Below are positions 37,447-46,769 of a stretch of DNA of 64,000 nt, piece by piece. The first letter of the stretch is position 1; each line of letters opens with the position of its first letter. The stretch lies in the NCBI GenBank assembly GCA_964448115.1, contig CAYUVA010000014.1:1-64000 (forward strand), written 5' to 3'. Under the pieces are notes generated by a model that was not told the DNA's origin, made no database searches, and worked only from the letters and a program-made list of their open reading frames with translations. The DNA is from CAYUVA01 sp964448115 [NCBI: uncultured bacterium]. Lineage in GTDB: Bacteria; CAYUVA01. Made by a program: the position numbers and the translations under genes.

Positions 37447-40101
37447 ATGAGGCTCAAGGTACTTTTGATTCCTGCGTTGCTCGTGCTTCTATGCACGGCG
37501 GGCGTCGTTTACAGCGCCACCACCTCGGTCATAGCCGGCAAGGTGGTTGACGACACCGGCGCTTATCTGGTAGGCGTAAAGGTTACCCTAAGCGGTCCCA
37601 ATATGCCCGGCGAGAGGAGTTTGTTCACCGACGACAAGGGAGAATTTCGGTTCGTTGAGGTGCCACCGGGTAGCGACTACCAGATCGTGGCTGAGACCCC
37701 GGGGATGAAAACCACAGTGCTGAAGGGGATCATTGCTCGATTGAATGATACCACCTTCACTACCGTGGAGATGGAGATCGGCGTTGTAACCATGAAACTG
37801 GAGGTCATCGATGATGCTCCGGTCATGGATACGACCTCCGCCACCACAAAAACCACTGTCCCCAGGGAGTTCCAGGAGCGTCTTCCCGGCAATGACAGCT
37901 TCCAGGACGCATTCTCCATGGGGGGTGGAACTGTCGGCGCTGGTAACCCAAAGGTACACGGCGCTCAGGAGACCGACAACACCTATCTGTTCGATGGCAT
38001 CGATACCACGGACCCGGTAACCAGCACCTTTGGATCCAACCTGAATGCAGATGCGGTGGCTGAAGTCGAGACTCAGACATCCGGCTTCGAGGCTGAGTAT
38101 GGCAGGGCAATGGGCGGTATCGTAAACGCTATCACCAAGTCCGGGGGTAACGAGTTCGAGGGGAGCTTCCGCCTGAAGAAGGTCTATTATGGCTGGAACA
38201 GCACCAGCAAACATGTCGGCGGATACCAGAAGGATGACTGGTGGGAGCCAACCATTACCTTTGGCGGTCCCATACTCAAGGATCGTATCTGGTTCTTCCT
38301 CACCTACAAGCGCATTGATCGCGATCTGGAGACAGAAGCCAGGGTTAGCAAAGTGGGTCCCGAGGAATGGGAGTACGCAAAGGTAGATGCCTCGCAGCTA
38401 TGGCAGGACATCTTCGGCAAGCTCACATTCCAGATCAATCCCTCCAATAAGCTAGTAGTCGAGTATATCAGCGACCCGGCAGTGATCCACGGCGAGACAG
38501 ACGGAACCGGCACCTATAGCCCGGAAGCCATGGAAAAACAAGAACAAGGCGGCGATAACTTCGGAGTAGAATATACCCACCTGATTAGCAAGGATATGTT
38601 CTTCAATGTAAAGCTCGGATTTGTTATGTCCTACCTGAACATCGTCCCAGATGACGGTGATACCGAGACGCCGGCAAAGTATAACGAGGATGACGAGATC
38701 CTATACGATAACAGCAGGTACTCGAGGATACAGGACAGAGAAAGATACTCCGCTAGTGCAAACTATAGCTTCTATATCCCCACCGAGCGAGGCGGGCATA
38801 CCTTCAAGACCGGCATTGAGTACCAGCACTGGCTGATCAAGGACGATACCTACTATCACGGGGGAGAGTACTATCGCTATGGCAGGAATCCTGTTACCGG
38901 CCAAGAGTATCCCATCGAGAAGATCGAGGAGATCGGAGCGGAACCGGTCGAGGATACCGCGAATTACTACGCATTCTACTTTCAGGACAAGTGGGAACTA
39001 AGGGAAGGCTTGACTCTGAATCCTGGCATCAGGTACGAGTACATCATGTTCAAGAACGATGTCGGAGATGAAACCGGAACCTTTGACATGATGATAGCGC
39101 CCCGCTTAGGGGCTGCCTGGGATCCGACGGCTAGTGGAAGATCCAAGGTCTTCGGGCATGTGGGTCGATACTACAACCCATTGGACTTGCAGCTCCCGCT
39201 CTTTATGAACCAGAAGGATCCCGAATATCGACACTATAGCTGGAGCGATCAGTTTGGCTGGGTTTACGATTATTCCACCGGCGGCGAGGAGAATCCCAAC
39301 TCGGTTGATCCTGACCTGAAGCCGGAATATACCGATGAGTTCGTTCTCGGCTATGAGTATGAGATCTCCAGGAATGTCTCGCTCGGAGTGCAGGGAACAC
39401 TCAGAACCACCAGGGACATCATCGAGGATGTTGGCATCTACTATGATGCTGACGGCAATGTCATCGAGGATCCCTATAGCGGGGATTTGGCTTCCATTGC
39501 ATACTATGTAACCAATCCCGATGGTGCTCGCAGGGACTACAAGGGCTTGGAGTTCAACCTGAAGGCATTCACCGAGAAGGTCGATATCTTAGCATCCTAC
39601 ACCCTGTCCAAGGTAGAAGGTAGCGTTATCGGCACCTTTGCTGGAGTTACTGGAGCGGTCTCTCACTTCACCGGCGACTACGATCTGCCCGGTACAAGCC
39701 AGAACCTTTACGGTCCGCTGCCCTGGGATTCGACACATTACCTGAAGGTGCTTATGACCGTTCACCTTCCGGCAGGCTTCCATGTGGGAACGCATTGGTT
39801 TACCCGCAGCGGTTACACTTACAGCAAGTACGGGTATGACGAGCTTTATGGTACTGGTTATTCCCTCTCCGGCAAGCGTGGCAGGTATAGACTACCCACG
39901 GTCAGCTTCATAGACCTGAGCCTACAGAAGGACTTCGACTTCAAGCGCTACGGTAAGCTTACCTTCATCATCGACATTAGCAATGTTCTGGATTCTCAGC
40001 CGGTACTTGCGGTGGCTCAAAACGATAACTGGGCATTTGGTAAGCCGATAGCCTGGGCATCGCCACGCAAGGTAACCGCTTCCATCTACTACAGGTTCTA
40101 G
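37447..40101 (+). CDS. TonB-dependent-receptor-like outer-membrane protein with N-terminal carboxypeptidase-regulatory-like domain
   Basis: 884 residues behind a strong GGGAGG site. Signal peptide (LLIPALLVLLCTAGVVYSA), then a CarboxypepD_reg-type Ig domain (SVIAGKVVDDTGAYLVGVKV ... GEFRFVEVPPGSDYQIVAE, residues about 25-105). A plug-like domain follows (TVPREFQERLPGNDSFQDAF, AQETDNTYLFDGIDTTDP, AMGGIVNAITKSGGNEFEG) and a long beta-barrel ending in IYYRF, a C-terminal aromatic as outer-membrane barrels require. This is the Oar/SusC-like layout common in Acidobacteriota, Myxococcota and relatives. I see no clear TonB box. Substrate unknown; no SusD or transporter gene is adjacent. It ends at a good terminator, so it is a single-gene unit. 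Confidence 0.88.
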   Translation: MRLKVLLIPALLVLLCTAGVVYSATTSVIAGKVVDDTGAYLVGVKVTLSGPNMPGERSLFTDDKGEFRFVEVPPGSDYQIVAETPGMKTTVLKGIIARLNDTTFTTVEMEIGVVTMKLEVIDDAPVMDTTSATTKTTVPREFQERLPGNDSFQDAFSMGGGTVGAGNPKVHGAQETDNTYLFDGIDTTDPVTSTFGSNLNADAVAEVETQTSGFEAEYGRAMGGIVNAITKSGGNEFEGSFRLKKVYYGWNSTSKHVGGYQKDDWWEPTITFGGPILKDRIWFFLTYKRIDRDLETEARVSKVGPEEWEYAKVDASQLWQDIFGKLTFQINPSNKLVVEYISDPAVIHGETDGTGTYSPEAMEKQEQGGDNFGVEYTHLISKDMFFNVKLGFVMSYLNIVPDDGDTETPAKYNEDDEILYDNSRYSRIQDRERYSASANYSFYIPTERGGHTFKTGIEYQHWLIKDDTYYHGGEYYRYGRNPVTGQEYPIEKIEEIGAEPVEDTANYYAFYFQDKWELREGLTLNPGIRYEYIMFKNDVGDETGTFDMMIAPRLGAAWDPTASGRSKVFGHVGRYYNPLDLQLPLFMNQKDPEYRHYSWSDQFGWVYDYSTGGEENPNSVDPDLKPEYTDEFVLGYEYEISRNVSLGVQGTLRTTRDIIEDVGIYYDADGNVIEDPYSGDLASIAYYVTNPDGARRDYKGLEFNLKAFTEKVDILASYTLSKVEGSVIGTFAGVTGAVSHFTGDYDLPGTSQNLYGPLPWDSTHYLKVLMTVHLPAGFHVGTHWFTRSGYTYSKYGYDELYGTGYSLSGKRGRYRLPTVSFIDLSLQKDFDFKRYGKLTFIIDISNVLDSQPVLAVAQNDNWAFGKPIAWASPRKVTASIYYRF

Positions 40102-40130
40102 GCTAGCTAGGTTAAACTACAATGACATCT

Positions 40131-40165
40131 AGGGCTGGTGGGATCGCTCACTAGCCCTTTTATTA
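40131..40165 (+). terminator. Rho-independent terminator
   Basis: AGGGCTGGTG (40131-40140) pairs with CACTAGCCCT (40149-40158), ten pairs with one G-T, around an 8-base loop, followed by TTTATTATT. Confidence 0.85.
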
Positions 40166-40249
40166 TTGCTCCTCCTTAGACAATGGAAAGAAAAGGAAGA
40201 TAACGCATTGAAAATAAAGCTATCTTAACGATATTTTAATCTGTAAGGT

Positions 40250-40560
40250 ACGCAGCCCTCACCCCGCCCCTCTCTCATGGCTTCTTTACTTCTTTGCTTC
40301 TTTGCGTGATCAAATATTTCTTTTCTGCGCCTTTGCATGAGCGTCTTTGCGTGATTCTCTTTTTTTCCTTCCCGCATCAAGTGCGGGGTAAACTCCGGCG
40401 GGAATCCAGTAATCACGGGAAGTGATAAAGTGATAGAGGAGAGGAGAGACCCTCTCCCCGCCCTCTCCTCCCTGTTCATTCTATCGGGACTTACAGCGTA
40501 GAGGGAGTCCTGATTTTATCGGGACCATCCCCCGACTTGTTCCGGATATTGCCACTTCGG
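40250..40560. repeat. Dispersed 'CTTTGCG' repeat, copy 2, with REP-like segments
   Basis: The 553-base gap before the kinase gene holds CTTCTTTGCTTCTTTGCGTG, CGTCTTTGCGTGATTCTC, a CCCGCA-TCAAG-TGCGGG hairpin, GGCGGGAATCCAGTAATC, AGTGATAGAGGAGAGG with CCCTCTCCCCGCCCTCTCC, and ATCGGGACCATCCCCCGA. Most of these modules occur in other gaps of this window. I find no gene here. Confidence 0.65.
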
Positions 40561-40654
40561 GGCTTAGGAAAAGAAAGCCTCAATATAGCGGTTGATCGAG
40601 TGCTTTATAAAAATAGCGTTTTGAGATATACTTTAGATTTGGACTAAGGATATT

Positions 40655-42310
40655 ATGGGCTGCGACTATATATGGAAATTCGGCGAGCATAAGGGCATCA
40701 AGTGCGCTAGAGAGCCTGTACTAGAGGATGGCAAGTGCTTCTGGCATTCAACGGTGCCTAATAAGATATACCCGGGTGATGCGCCTCCCAAAAGCGAGCT
40801 GCAGGCTCTGGTGGATGAGGGACATAGCCTGGAGGGATTCGTGCTTGTCGATATGGATCTGCGAAATATAAGCCTCAAAGGAGCGAACCTGCGTCGTGCG
40901 CTCTTACGAGAGGCAAGGCTTCATAAATCCAAGTTCACCGAGTGCGATTTCTACCAGGCTGATCTCAGAGGCTCGAAGCTAATCGGCGCCATGTTCAGGC
41001 ACTGCGATCTCACCCTTGCCGACTTCGAGGGTGCAATTATGCAGGAAGCGGATTTTTCAGGCAGCAACCTTTACGAGGCGAATCTGCAGGATGCAGAGCT
41101 TGAGGGCGCCAAGCTGATCGATGTCAACCTTGGCGGTGCAACGCTTATAAACGCAAACCTGTTCGGCACCGACCTGCAATACTCGAACCTTCACGATGCG
41201 ATCTTCGAGAATGCCAACCTGGAATGCGCCAATCTTTCCTATGCGGATCTAAAGGGAGCTGTGCTTTTGAATATCGATTATAATCCGCTGACCTTGATCA
41301 AGGACATGCGCAACCTGGAGCTGGCACACCAGGCGCCGCCTGAATGGCTGAAGGCATTACAGAAGAAAAAGTTCGAGGAGGTGGTTAGCCCCATAAAGTT
41401 CGATAAGAGCCAGATCCCGATGGTGCAGAGATCCATCGCCAACCTGCGCAACGATGATTTGTTCGGCGATAATAACGAATATCGTATCATAAAGAAGATC
41501 GGCAAGGGTGGTTATGCCTTTGTTTATAAGGTCGAAGACCTTACCGACGAAGAGAACCCAATAAAGGCGATCAAGATCCTGGATCCCCACCTGGGAGCTG
41601 ATCAACTCACCATCAAGCGTTTCAAGCAGGAAGGACTCATCGGCAAGAAGGTCAGGAATCCGAGGATCGTGGTTACCTATGATTTCAAATACACCAACAA
41701 GTATGACACCTTCTACCTGATAATGGAGTATGTTCAGGGTACCGATCTGCGGCGAGTGATCCGCAAGTACCAGAAACAAAAGAAGTCCGTGCCTTTTAAG
41801 ATGTGCCTGAGCCTGTTTTACCAGATCTGCCAGGGCTTGAAGGTCGCGCATGCCGAAGGGATTGTGCACCGGGATCTCAAGCCGGGAAACATCCTAATAC
41901 GAACCGATGGAACCGCCGTATTGACCGATTTCGGATTATCGAAGATAACCGCTACCCTGGAGACCTCAATGCACATACAGACCAAGACCGGCACCGTAAT
42001 GGGCACATTCGAGTACATGTCCCCAGAGCATGTAACCAGCATGGATATCGATGAGCGCTCCGATATATATTCACTCGGCGTGGTTATTTATGAGCTATTC
42101 ACCCTGAAAATGCCTTACCAGGGGGACAATCTACTTGCTTGGGTTCATGTAATTCGGGGCAAGAACCCAGAGCCACCATCGAATATCAATCCTGATATCC
42201 CATCTTGGCTGGATAAAATGGTGCTTAAATGCATGGCAAAGAAAGTGAGTGAACGATACCAGACGGTCGATGAGATCATTGCCGATATTAAGGTAAACAT
42301 TAAAAGATAA
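40655..42310 (+). CDS. Ser/Thr protein kinase with N-terminal Cys/His motif and pentapeptide repeats
   Basis: 551 residues. Residues 1-31 contain C3, C17, C28 and H31 (GKCFWH), a possible zinc site. Residues about 60-205 are pentapeptide repeats of the A(D/N)LxG type (GANLRRALLREARL, EANLQDAELEGAKLIDVNL), which form a square beta-helix. A linker leads to a Hanks-type kinase from about 276: glycine loop GKGGYAFVYKV, Lys307, HRDLKPGN with Asp407, DFG at 425-427, and SPEH in the activation segment. All catalytic residues are present. No transmembrane segment, so it is cytosolic, unlike PknB-type sensors. The pentapeptide part probably binds a partner or targets the kinase. It is first in a tight gene cluster with amrS. 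Confidence 0.9.
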   Translation: MGCDYIWKFGEHKGIKCAREPVLEDGKCFWHSTVPNKIYPGDAPPKSELQALVDEGHSLEGFVLVDMDLRNISLKGANLRRALLREARLHKSKFTECDFYQADLRGSKLIGAMFRHCDLTLADFEGAIMQEADFSGSNLYEANLQDAELEGAKLIDVNLGGATLINANLFGTDLQYSNLHDAIFENANLECANLSYADLKGAVLLNIDYNPLTLIKDMRNLELAHQAPPEWLKALQKKKFEEVVSPIKFDKSQIPMVQRSIANLRNDDLFGDNNEYRIIKKIGKGGYAFVYKVEDLTDEENPIKAIKILDPHLGADQLTIKRFKQEGLIGKKVRNPRIVVTYDFKYTNKYDTFYLIMEYVQGTDLRRVIRKYQKQKKSVPFKMCLSLFYQICQGLKVAHAEGIVHRDLKPGNILIRTDGTAVLTDFGLSKITATLETSMHIQTKTGTVMGTFEYMSPEHVTSMDIDERSDIYSLGVVIYELFTLKMPYQGDNLLAWVHVIRGKNPEPPSNINPDIPSWLDKMVLKCMAKKVSERYQTVDEIIADIKVNIKR

Positions 42311-42334
42311 TAACAGTAGTGTTGGCTTAAACTA

Positions 42335-43321
42335 ATGGAGGCAAGGCACTATATAAGATTAAACAATGCCAAGGTCAAGTGCACCCTCTGCCCAGTGGAC
42401 TGCGAGATAAAACCCCAAAAAATGGGGATCTGCATGGGAAGGGAGAATCAAGATGGGGTCCTTGTCGCGGTCAACTATGGAAATGCCATAGCGCTTCACC
42501 TGGACCCGGTGGAGAAAAAGCCGCTTTATCACTTCTATCCGGGCAGGGATATACTTTCCATCGGGCAAAACGGCTGCAACCTGCAATGCCCCTTTTGCCA
42601 GAACTGGCAGATAGCAAGGGGAGATGGACGCAAGGGGAATTACATCTCGCCGGAGAAACTGGCATCGATAGCTCTCGATTACGGCTCCATCGGCGTTGCA
42701 TACACCTACACGGAGCCGCTGGTCTGGTTTGAGTATGTGTTCGACTCCGCAAAGCTGATCAGGCAGCAAGGCGGTGTTACCGTCCTGGTAACTAACGGGC
42801 ACCTATACGAGGAGCCATTCAGGGAGATACTAACCGTGATTGATGCGCTCAACATCGATGTCAAGGCATTCGATGAGAGCTTTTATAAACGACAATGCAA
42901 GGGTAAGATGGAGCCTGTATTGCGCAATGTCGAGATAGCTCACAAAATGGGCAAAATGGTCGAGGTAACCTACCTGGTCATCCCCACCTTGAACGACTCG
43001 GAGGATAGGATAATAGAGATGGTCGATTGGCTAAGCGGCATCTCGCCTGACATCCCTCTCCATTTCTCGCGATACTATCCGCAATACAAGGCTTCCTACC
43101 CGCCTACCCCTCCGAGTACCCTGTTTCGCTTCCGGGAAATAGCGCTAAACAAGCTCAACTTCGTCTATACGGGGAATATCGTCGATGTTGAGTCCTCGAC
43201 CACCTACTGCCCCAAATGCCAAAGCGCTTTGATCAGGCGAAATGGCTATACTACAAAGGTGGTTGGGCTGGAGGGGAATCGCTGTACCAACTGCCACGCA
43301 CAGATACACATAGTAAATTGA
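42335..43321 (+). CDS. amrS: AmmeMemoRadiSam-type radical SAM enzyme (AmrS family)
   Basis: 328 residues. The radical-SAM cluster motif is C81-x3-C85-x2-C88 (GCNLQCPFCQNW), the CX3CX2C spacing of pyruvate formate-lyase-activating-enzyme-like proteins. Other family marks are the N-terminal Cys set (CTLCPVDC ... GIC), LDPVEKKPLYHFYPG and YTYTEPLVWFEY. A C-terminal zinc ribbon has C292/C295 and C317/C320. The AMMECR1 and Memo partners normally seen with this enzyme are not in the window. Its function in that system is unsettled. It follows the kinase by 24 bases and its stop overlaps the next start, so all are probably co-translated. Confidence 0.88.
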   Translation: MEARHYIRLNNAKVKCTLCPVDCEIKPQKMGICMGRENQDGVLVAVNYGNAIALHLDPVEKKPLYHFYPGRDILSIGQNGCNLQCPFCQNWQIARGDGRKGNYISPEKLASIALDYGSIGVAYTYTEPLVWFEYVFDSAKLIRQQGGVTVLVTNGHLYEEPFREILTVIDALNIDVKAFDESFYKRQCKGKMEPVLRNVEIAHKMGKMVEVTYLVIPTLNDSEDRIIEMVDWLSGISPDIPLHFSRYYPQYKASYPPTPPSTLFRFREIALNKLNFVYTGNIVDVESSTTYCPKCQSALIRRNGYTTKVVGLEGNRCTNCHAQIHIVN

Positions 43322-44247
43322 AAGCGCTAATCCATATCGATGTCGATGGCAGTTGGGTGATCAAGAGACACCTTGGATATCCCGTTGAATCAGGTGATGA
43401 CAACGATATCCTGATCCAGGATGGATTGCCTAAGATATTGGAGATTTTATATAAGACGGAGACCCTGGCTACATTCTTTGTAATAGGAAGCGACCTTGAG
43501 TCTTCGAGCAGGCGCAAGCTGTTACAGGAAACAGTCTCCGCCGGACACCAGGTAGGCAACCACAGCTATCAGCATCAAGAAGGCTTTTATTACCTGAGTC
43601 CTGGGCAGAAAAAGGCTGATATTATCGCCTGCCATCAGGCTATAAAACAGCACCTCGAGGTGGAGCCGATCATCTTCCGGGCACCTAACTTCGAGCTGGA
43701 TTATGAAACGCTTGCGATATTAAACGAGCTTGGCTACAGGTACGATTCGAGCATCCTTCCCTCCGCTGCCATTCTTCCCTTGAAGCTATTTCATTATCTT
43801 CGATGTAAAAGCCAAACTCGCAGCATGTACCTTGGTGAGCTGGGCAATGCCCTGGCTGCGCGATATCCCTACCACCCAGGCAAAGCCTGCATAAGAGGTA
43901 ACAGCGAGGAATATCTCGATATCATCGAGCTTCCGGTCGCTGTATCCCCTTGTTTCAGGCTTCCGGTCCACCTGTCATATCTAAGGTTGTATTATCGCCT
44001 TGGACTGTGGCGAAGGATGCTGCTTAGCGCGCTAAGGTGGTACAAGAAAAAGGGTTATCCCTTTGTTTTTCTTGTACATTTATCCGATCTGGCGACCAGG
44101 AATCGAGAACCGCAGATCTCCAGTGAACCGGGCAATAGCCTGGATGACCGAGAACGCCAGTCGTTATTCAAAGATTCGCTTGACCTTATTAGACAATACT
44201 TCGAGATCGTTCCAACCAGCATTATCGGCAGCTACATGAACCTATGA
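43318..44247 (+). CDS. Polysaccharide deacetylase (NodB-homology, CE4-like)
   Basis: About 309 residues. Motifs: LIHIDVDGSW (motif 1 with the catalytic/metal Asp), LATFFVIGSD, GNHSYQHQ (metal His pair), FRAPNFELD and VHLSDL. This is a divergent CE4 deacetylase, the type that removes acetyl or formyl groups from lipid-linked or polymeric amino sugars (ArnD-like members act on undecaprenyl-linked sugars). No signal peptide, so probably cytoplasmic or membrane-face. The frame is open upstream, but that part reads amrS sequence out of frame. I therefore choose TTG 43318, whose last two bases are part of the TGA of amrS (coupling); no ribosome site is visible. It lies 7 bases before a GT-C gene. 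Confidence 0.78.
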   Translation: MKALIHIDVDGSWVIKRHLGYPVESGDDNDILIQDGLPKILEILYKTETLATFFVIGSDLESSSRRKLLQETVSAGHQVGNHSYQHQEGFYYLSPGQKKADIIACHQAIKQHLEVEPIIFRAPNFELDYETLAILNELGYRYDSSILPSAAILPLKLFHYLRCKSQTRSMYLGELGNALAARYPYHPGKACIRGNSEEYLDIIELPVAVSPCFRLPVHLSYLRLYYRLGLWRRMLLSALRWYKKKGYPFVFLVHLSDLATRNREPQISSEPGNSLDDRERQSLFKDSLDLIRQYFEIVPTSIIGSYMNL

Positions 44248-44254
44248 TCACCAG

Positions 44255-45490
44255 ATGATAACCAGAGAAAGGCACAGTCCGGCGATCGCTGGTATTATTG
44301 CTCTAGCCATGGTAATACGCATAGCATTCCTCGTAATATCAGGGAGCCTTGATGCACCATTATTCAACGCGGATGCCTCCGATTACCACCGGTGGGGTAT
44401 TGATATCAGCAACGGCGAGAGGGTCAATTTCTGGCATCGACCGCCCGGTTATCCTTTTTATATTGCCTTCGTTTATAGGATCTTTGGGGCTGCACCGGCT
44501 CATGTCCGCATATCGCAAGCAATGCTTGCCGGGGTATGCGTGCTTTTGATCCATTTAATTGCGGTCAAGATAGGCAATCGTGGGATCGCACTGTTATCCA
44601 GCCTGCTGTTTGCTATCTATCCCCAGTCGATCATTTACAGTGGTCGTTTGCTTGGAGAAACCCTGTTTACAACTACTTTGCTTATCTCCGTGTGGCTTTG
44701 GCTCTATTTTTGGGTGAACAAGGGATTTATGAGCGGGTTCTTATGCGGTCTATGCTTCGGCATGGCTTACCTGGTCAAGCCCTTTGCAGTGGTTGTTCTT
44801 GCTTCATTGTGTCTCGGAGAAATCATCTTTGGCAGTAAGAGGCTGACTACAATCAAGGGCATGATTTCGGTTGTCGTGGCTTTTTTGATGCTCGTGGCAG
44901 CCTGGACGGCTCGGAACATAATATACTTTGACAGCCCTGCACTGTTGTCCACCTCATCACCTTTGGGAGGTCTGGAGCTGTACAGGTGCAATAATCCATC
45001 ATTTGACGGCTATTATACCAGTATAGAGCCGCTCGGTGATAAAGGGCTATCCCCGCTCCAGTCTGAGCTTCGATATTATAAGCTTGTCTTCGATTATTAC
45101 ATGAGCAAGCCGGGTGCGCTGGCTAAGAACATCATGCTCAAGCTGGGGGGATTTTTTTACCCCTTTGAGCCGCGCTTCGACCCTATTTACGCCACGGTAC
45201 TGGTTATTTCATTGCTTGGGATGCTGCTAGTCATAAGGGACGAGAGATACAGGCAGATCTTTTTTATTATTGCAGCCTTTTTGGCCATTACCATCGTTTA
45301 TTATGGTTTAGCTCGCTTTCGGCTGCCGGTTATGCCATATTTCATAATGCTTTGCTCCACGGCGATCTACCGTCTCGGCGTTCGCTATTGGTTCAGGGCT
45401 TTCGCAGGCTTGATCGCTTTTTTCAACCTGATGCTTTTTCTATTTTCCGACCATGCAAAAAAGATCCTCCAAACCATACTCGGCAATTAA
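44255..45490 (+). CDS. GT-C / GT39-like membrane glycosyltransferase
   Basis: 411 residues with about nine to ten transmembrane helices. The first loop carries the acidic pair in FNADASDYHRWG, followed by HRPPGYPFYIAFVYRIFG, the typical PMT/ArnT-like pattern in which the acidic residue acts in catalysis using a polyprenyl-phosphate sugar donor. Positioned 7 bases after the deacetylase, it suggests that the two act on the same lipid-linked sugar, with deacetylation or deformylation then transfer as in ArnD/ArnT. That link is inference. It is the last gene of the kinase-amrS cluster. Confidence 0.8.
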   Translation: MITRERHSPAIAGIIALAMVIRIAFLVISGSLDAPLFNADASDYHRWGIDISNGERVNFWHRPPGYPFYIAFVYRIFGAAPAHVRISQAMLAGVCVLLIHLIAVKIGNRGIALLSSLLFAIYPQSIIYSGRLLGETLFTTTLLISVWLWLYFWVNKGFMSGFLCGLCFGMAYLVKPFAVVVLASLCLGEIIFGSKRLTTIKGMISVVVAFLMLVAAWTARNIIYFDSPALLSTSSPLGGLELYRCNNPSFDGYYTSIEPLGDKGLSPLQSELRYYKLVFDYYMSKPGALAKNIMLKLGGFFYPFEPRFDPIYATVLVISLLGMLLVIRDERYRQIFFIIAAFLAITIVYYGLARFRLPVMPYFIMLCSTAIYRLGVRYWFRAFAGLIAFFNLMLFLFSDHAKKILQTILGN

Positions 45491-45648
45491 CGATAGGCAA
45501 CTGGCAACGCTAGTAACCATTGATATCTACATACACAACTGCTATACATGCGATGTGAACCAGGCTATGGTGCAGATCCTGATGCGAAACATCGCTGATA
45601 TGTTGCATCTTCAACATCAATCCCAATAAATAAAAGGAGAACATTGCA

Positions 45649-46470
45649 ATGAAGAAAGCATCGGTTGTGCATGTTGCAATCTATGCCTTGATTGTTTGCC
45701 TTTTTGCCGTGGTCGTAGCGCAAGAGCAAAAGCTGATCACTTGCGCGATGTGCTCTAAGCCATGCGATGTTAATAGCATGGTGCAAGTCAGGCTTAAAGA
45801 CGCCGATCCCATGAACACCTGCTCCATTCGCTGCGCCGTGATGCTGGCTGGGAAGCTCAAGGCTGATGGTAAAAACCTCGAAGGTCTGGTTGCCCGCGAC
45901 TTTGATAGCAAAGAAAAGTTCGATGCCTCCGAGGGGTATTACTTCGAGCCTGCCGATGGCAAACCAAACCAGGTGATAGCCTTCAAGGACAAGAAAAAAG
46001 CAAAGGCATGGGCAGCTACACATAAGGGCGAGCTTCTCTCCTTCCAGGAGATCCAAAGATCATGTTCTCCACAGGCGCTGGGACCTGGTAAAAGACATGG
46101 AGAGCAGCACGGAAAGCAGATAAAGCAAGCCCATGGCTGCGGGACGGTGCAGAAAGACGGCTTTGAGATGCTATTTGTTTTCCATCGCACAATGTGTACC
46201 ATGCACCATGCTTTGCTGGAGAAGAAGATGGATACCTTCAAGGCTGAACTTGGGGAACTGCACAAGAAAGCCCACAACATGGCTGTGTCCGATGCGCCTA
46301 GATCATTGGATGATAAGGGAAAAGAAAAGTTCATCCAGATGGCAAAGGAGCTTGAAAAAAAGATAGTTACCCTGAAAAGCAACCTGGATGACAAGAGCTA
46401 CGAGCAAATAGAACAAGACTTCTACCAGGTGCATAAACAGTATCGTGCCATGGTTGCAGAGTTTAAATAA
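45649..46470 (+). CDS. Secreted NosL-like metal-binding protein with C-terminal helical region
   Basis: 273 residues behind AAAAGGAGAA. Signal peptide (VHVAIYALIVCLFAVVVA). Residues about 25-140 resemble NosL-type periplasmic copper-binding domains: ITCAMCSKPC, NTCSIRCAVMLAGKL, a DFDSKEKFDASEGYYF turn and AFKDKKKAKAWAATHKGE. A Gly/His-rich stretch with HGEQHGKQIKQAHGCG follows, then a helical domain (RTMCTMHHALLEKK ... LEKKIVTLKSNLDD) with Met/His/Cys residues that could add metal ligands. No nitrous oxide reductase genes are nearby. It probably handles copper or another soft metal in the periplasm. Confidence 0.7.
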   Translation: MKKASVVHVAIYALIVCLFAVVVAQEQKLITCAMCSKPCDVNSMVQVRLKDADPMNTCSIRCAVMLAGKLKADGKNLEGLVARDFDSKEKFDASEGYYFEPADGKPNQVIAFKDKKKAKAWAATHKGELLSFQEIQRSCSPQALGPGKRHGEQHGKQIKQAHGCGTVQKDGFEMLFVFHRTMCTMHHALLEKKMDTFKAELGELHKKAHNMAVSDAPRSLDDKGKEKFIQMAKELEKKIVTLKSNLDDKSYEQIEQDFYQVHKQYRAMVAEFK

Positions 46471-46504
46471 ATCGGCGAAAGAGCGCCTGGTAAATCATCC
46501 TTAA

Positions 46505-46767
46505 CCAGGGCTGGCATTCGGAGAGGAAGCATTTAACAAGACTATTCCCAGTAACACAACTACTATTCCGATTACCTGGGTAAGATTATACGGCTCTGCA
46601 AATTGGATATTTACTACCATGCCGGTCAACCACACGATGAACCTTCCCCTGCAGCGCCATATTTCATCAGCGCCATTGCAGTCCAGTAGGGATAGTATGC
46701 GAGGATGCCTGGAATGATGCTCATCTGATGGGGAATATTGGTGAAGCGATGAAGTATGCTCTGGCAA
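46505..46767 (-). pseudogene. Frameshifted remnant of a small membrane protein, perhaps SMR/DMT type
   Basis: One minus-strand frame gives IIPGILAYYPYWTAMALMKY at the upstream end and stops. Another continues with FIVWLTGMVVNIQFAEPYNL, then TQVIGIVVVLLGIVLLN, which resembles the last helix of small multidrug resistance or related transporters (a Glu-Pro-x-Asn-Leu turn followed by a GI..LLGI.LLN helix). Neither frame gives a full-length protein. Family call is tentative. Confidence 0.35.
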
Positions 46768-46769
46768 TC

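Noticed and set aside
40225-40479. 84-codon minus-strand frame before the kinase gene
   Set aside because: It lies entirely in dispersed-repeat sequence, has no ribosome-binding site and its product is low-complexity basic sequence.
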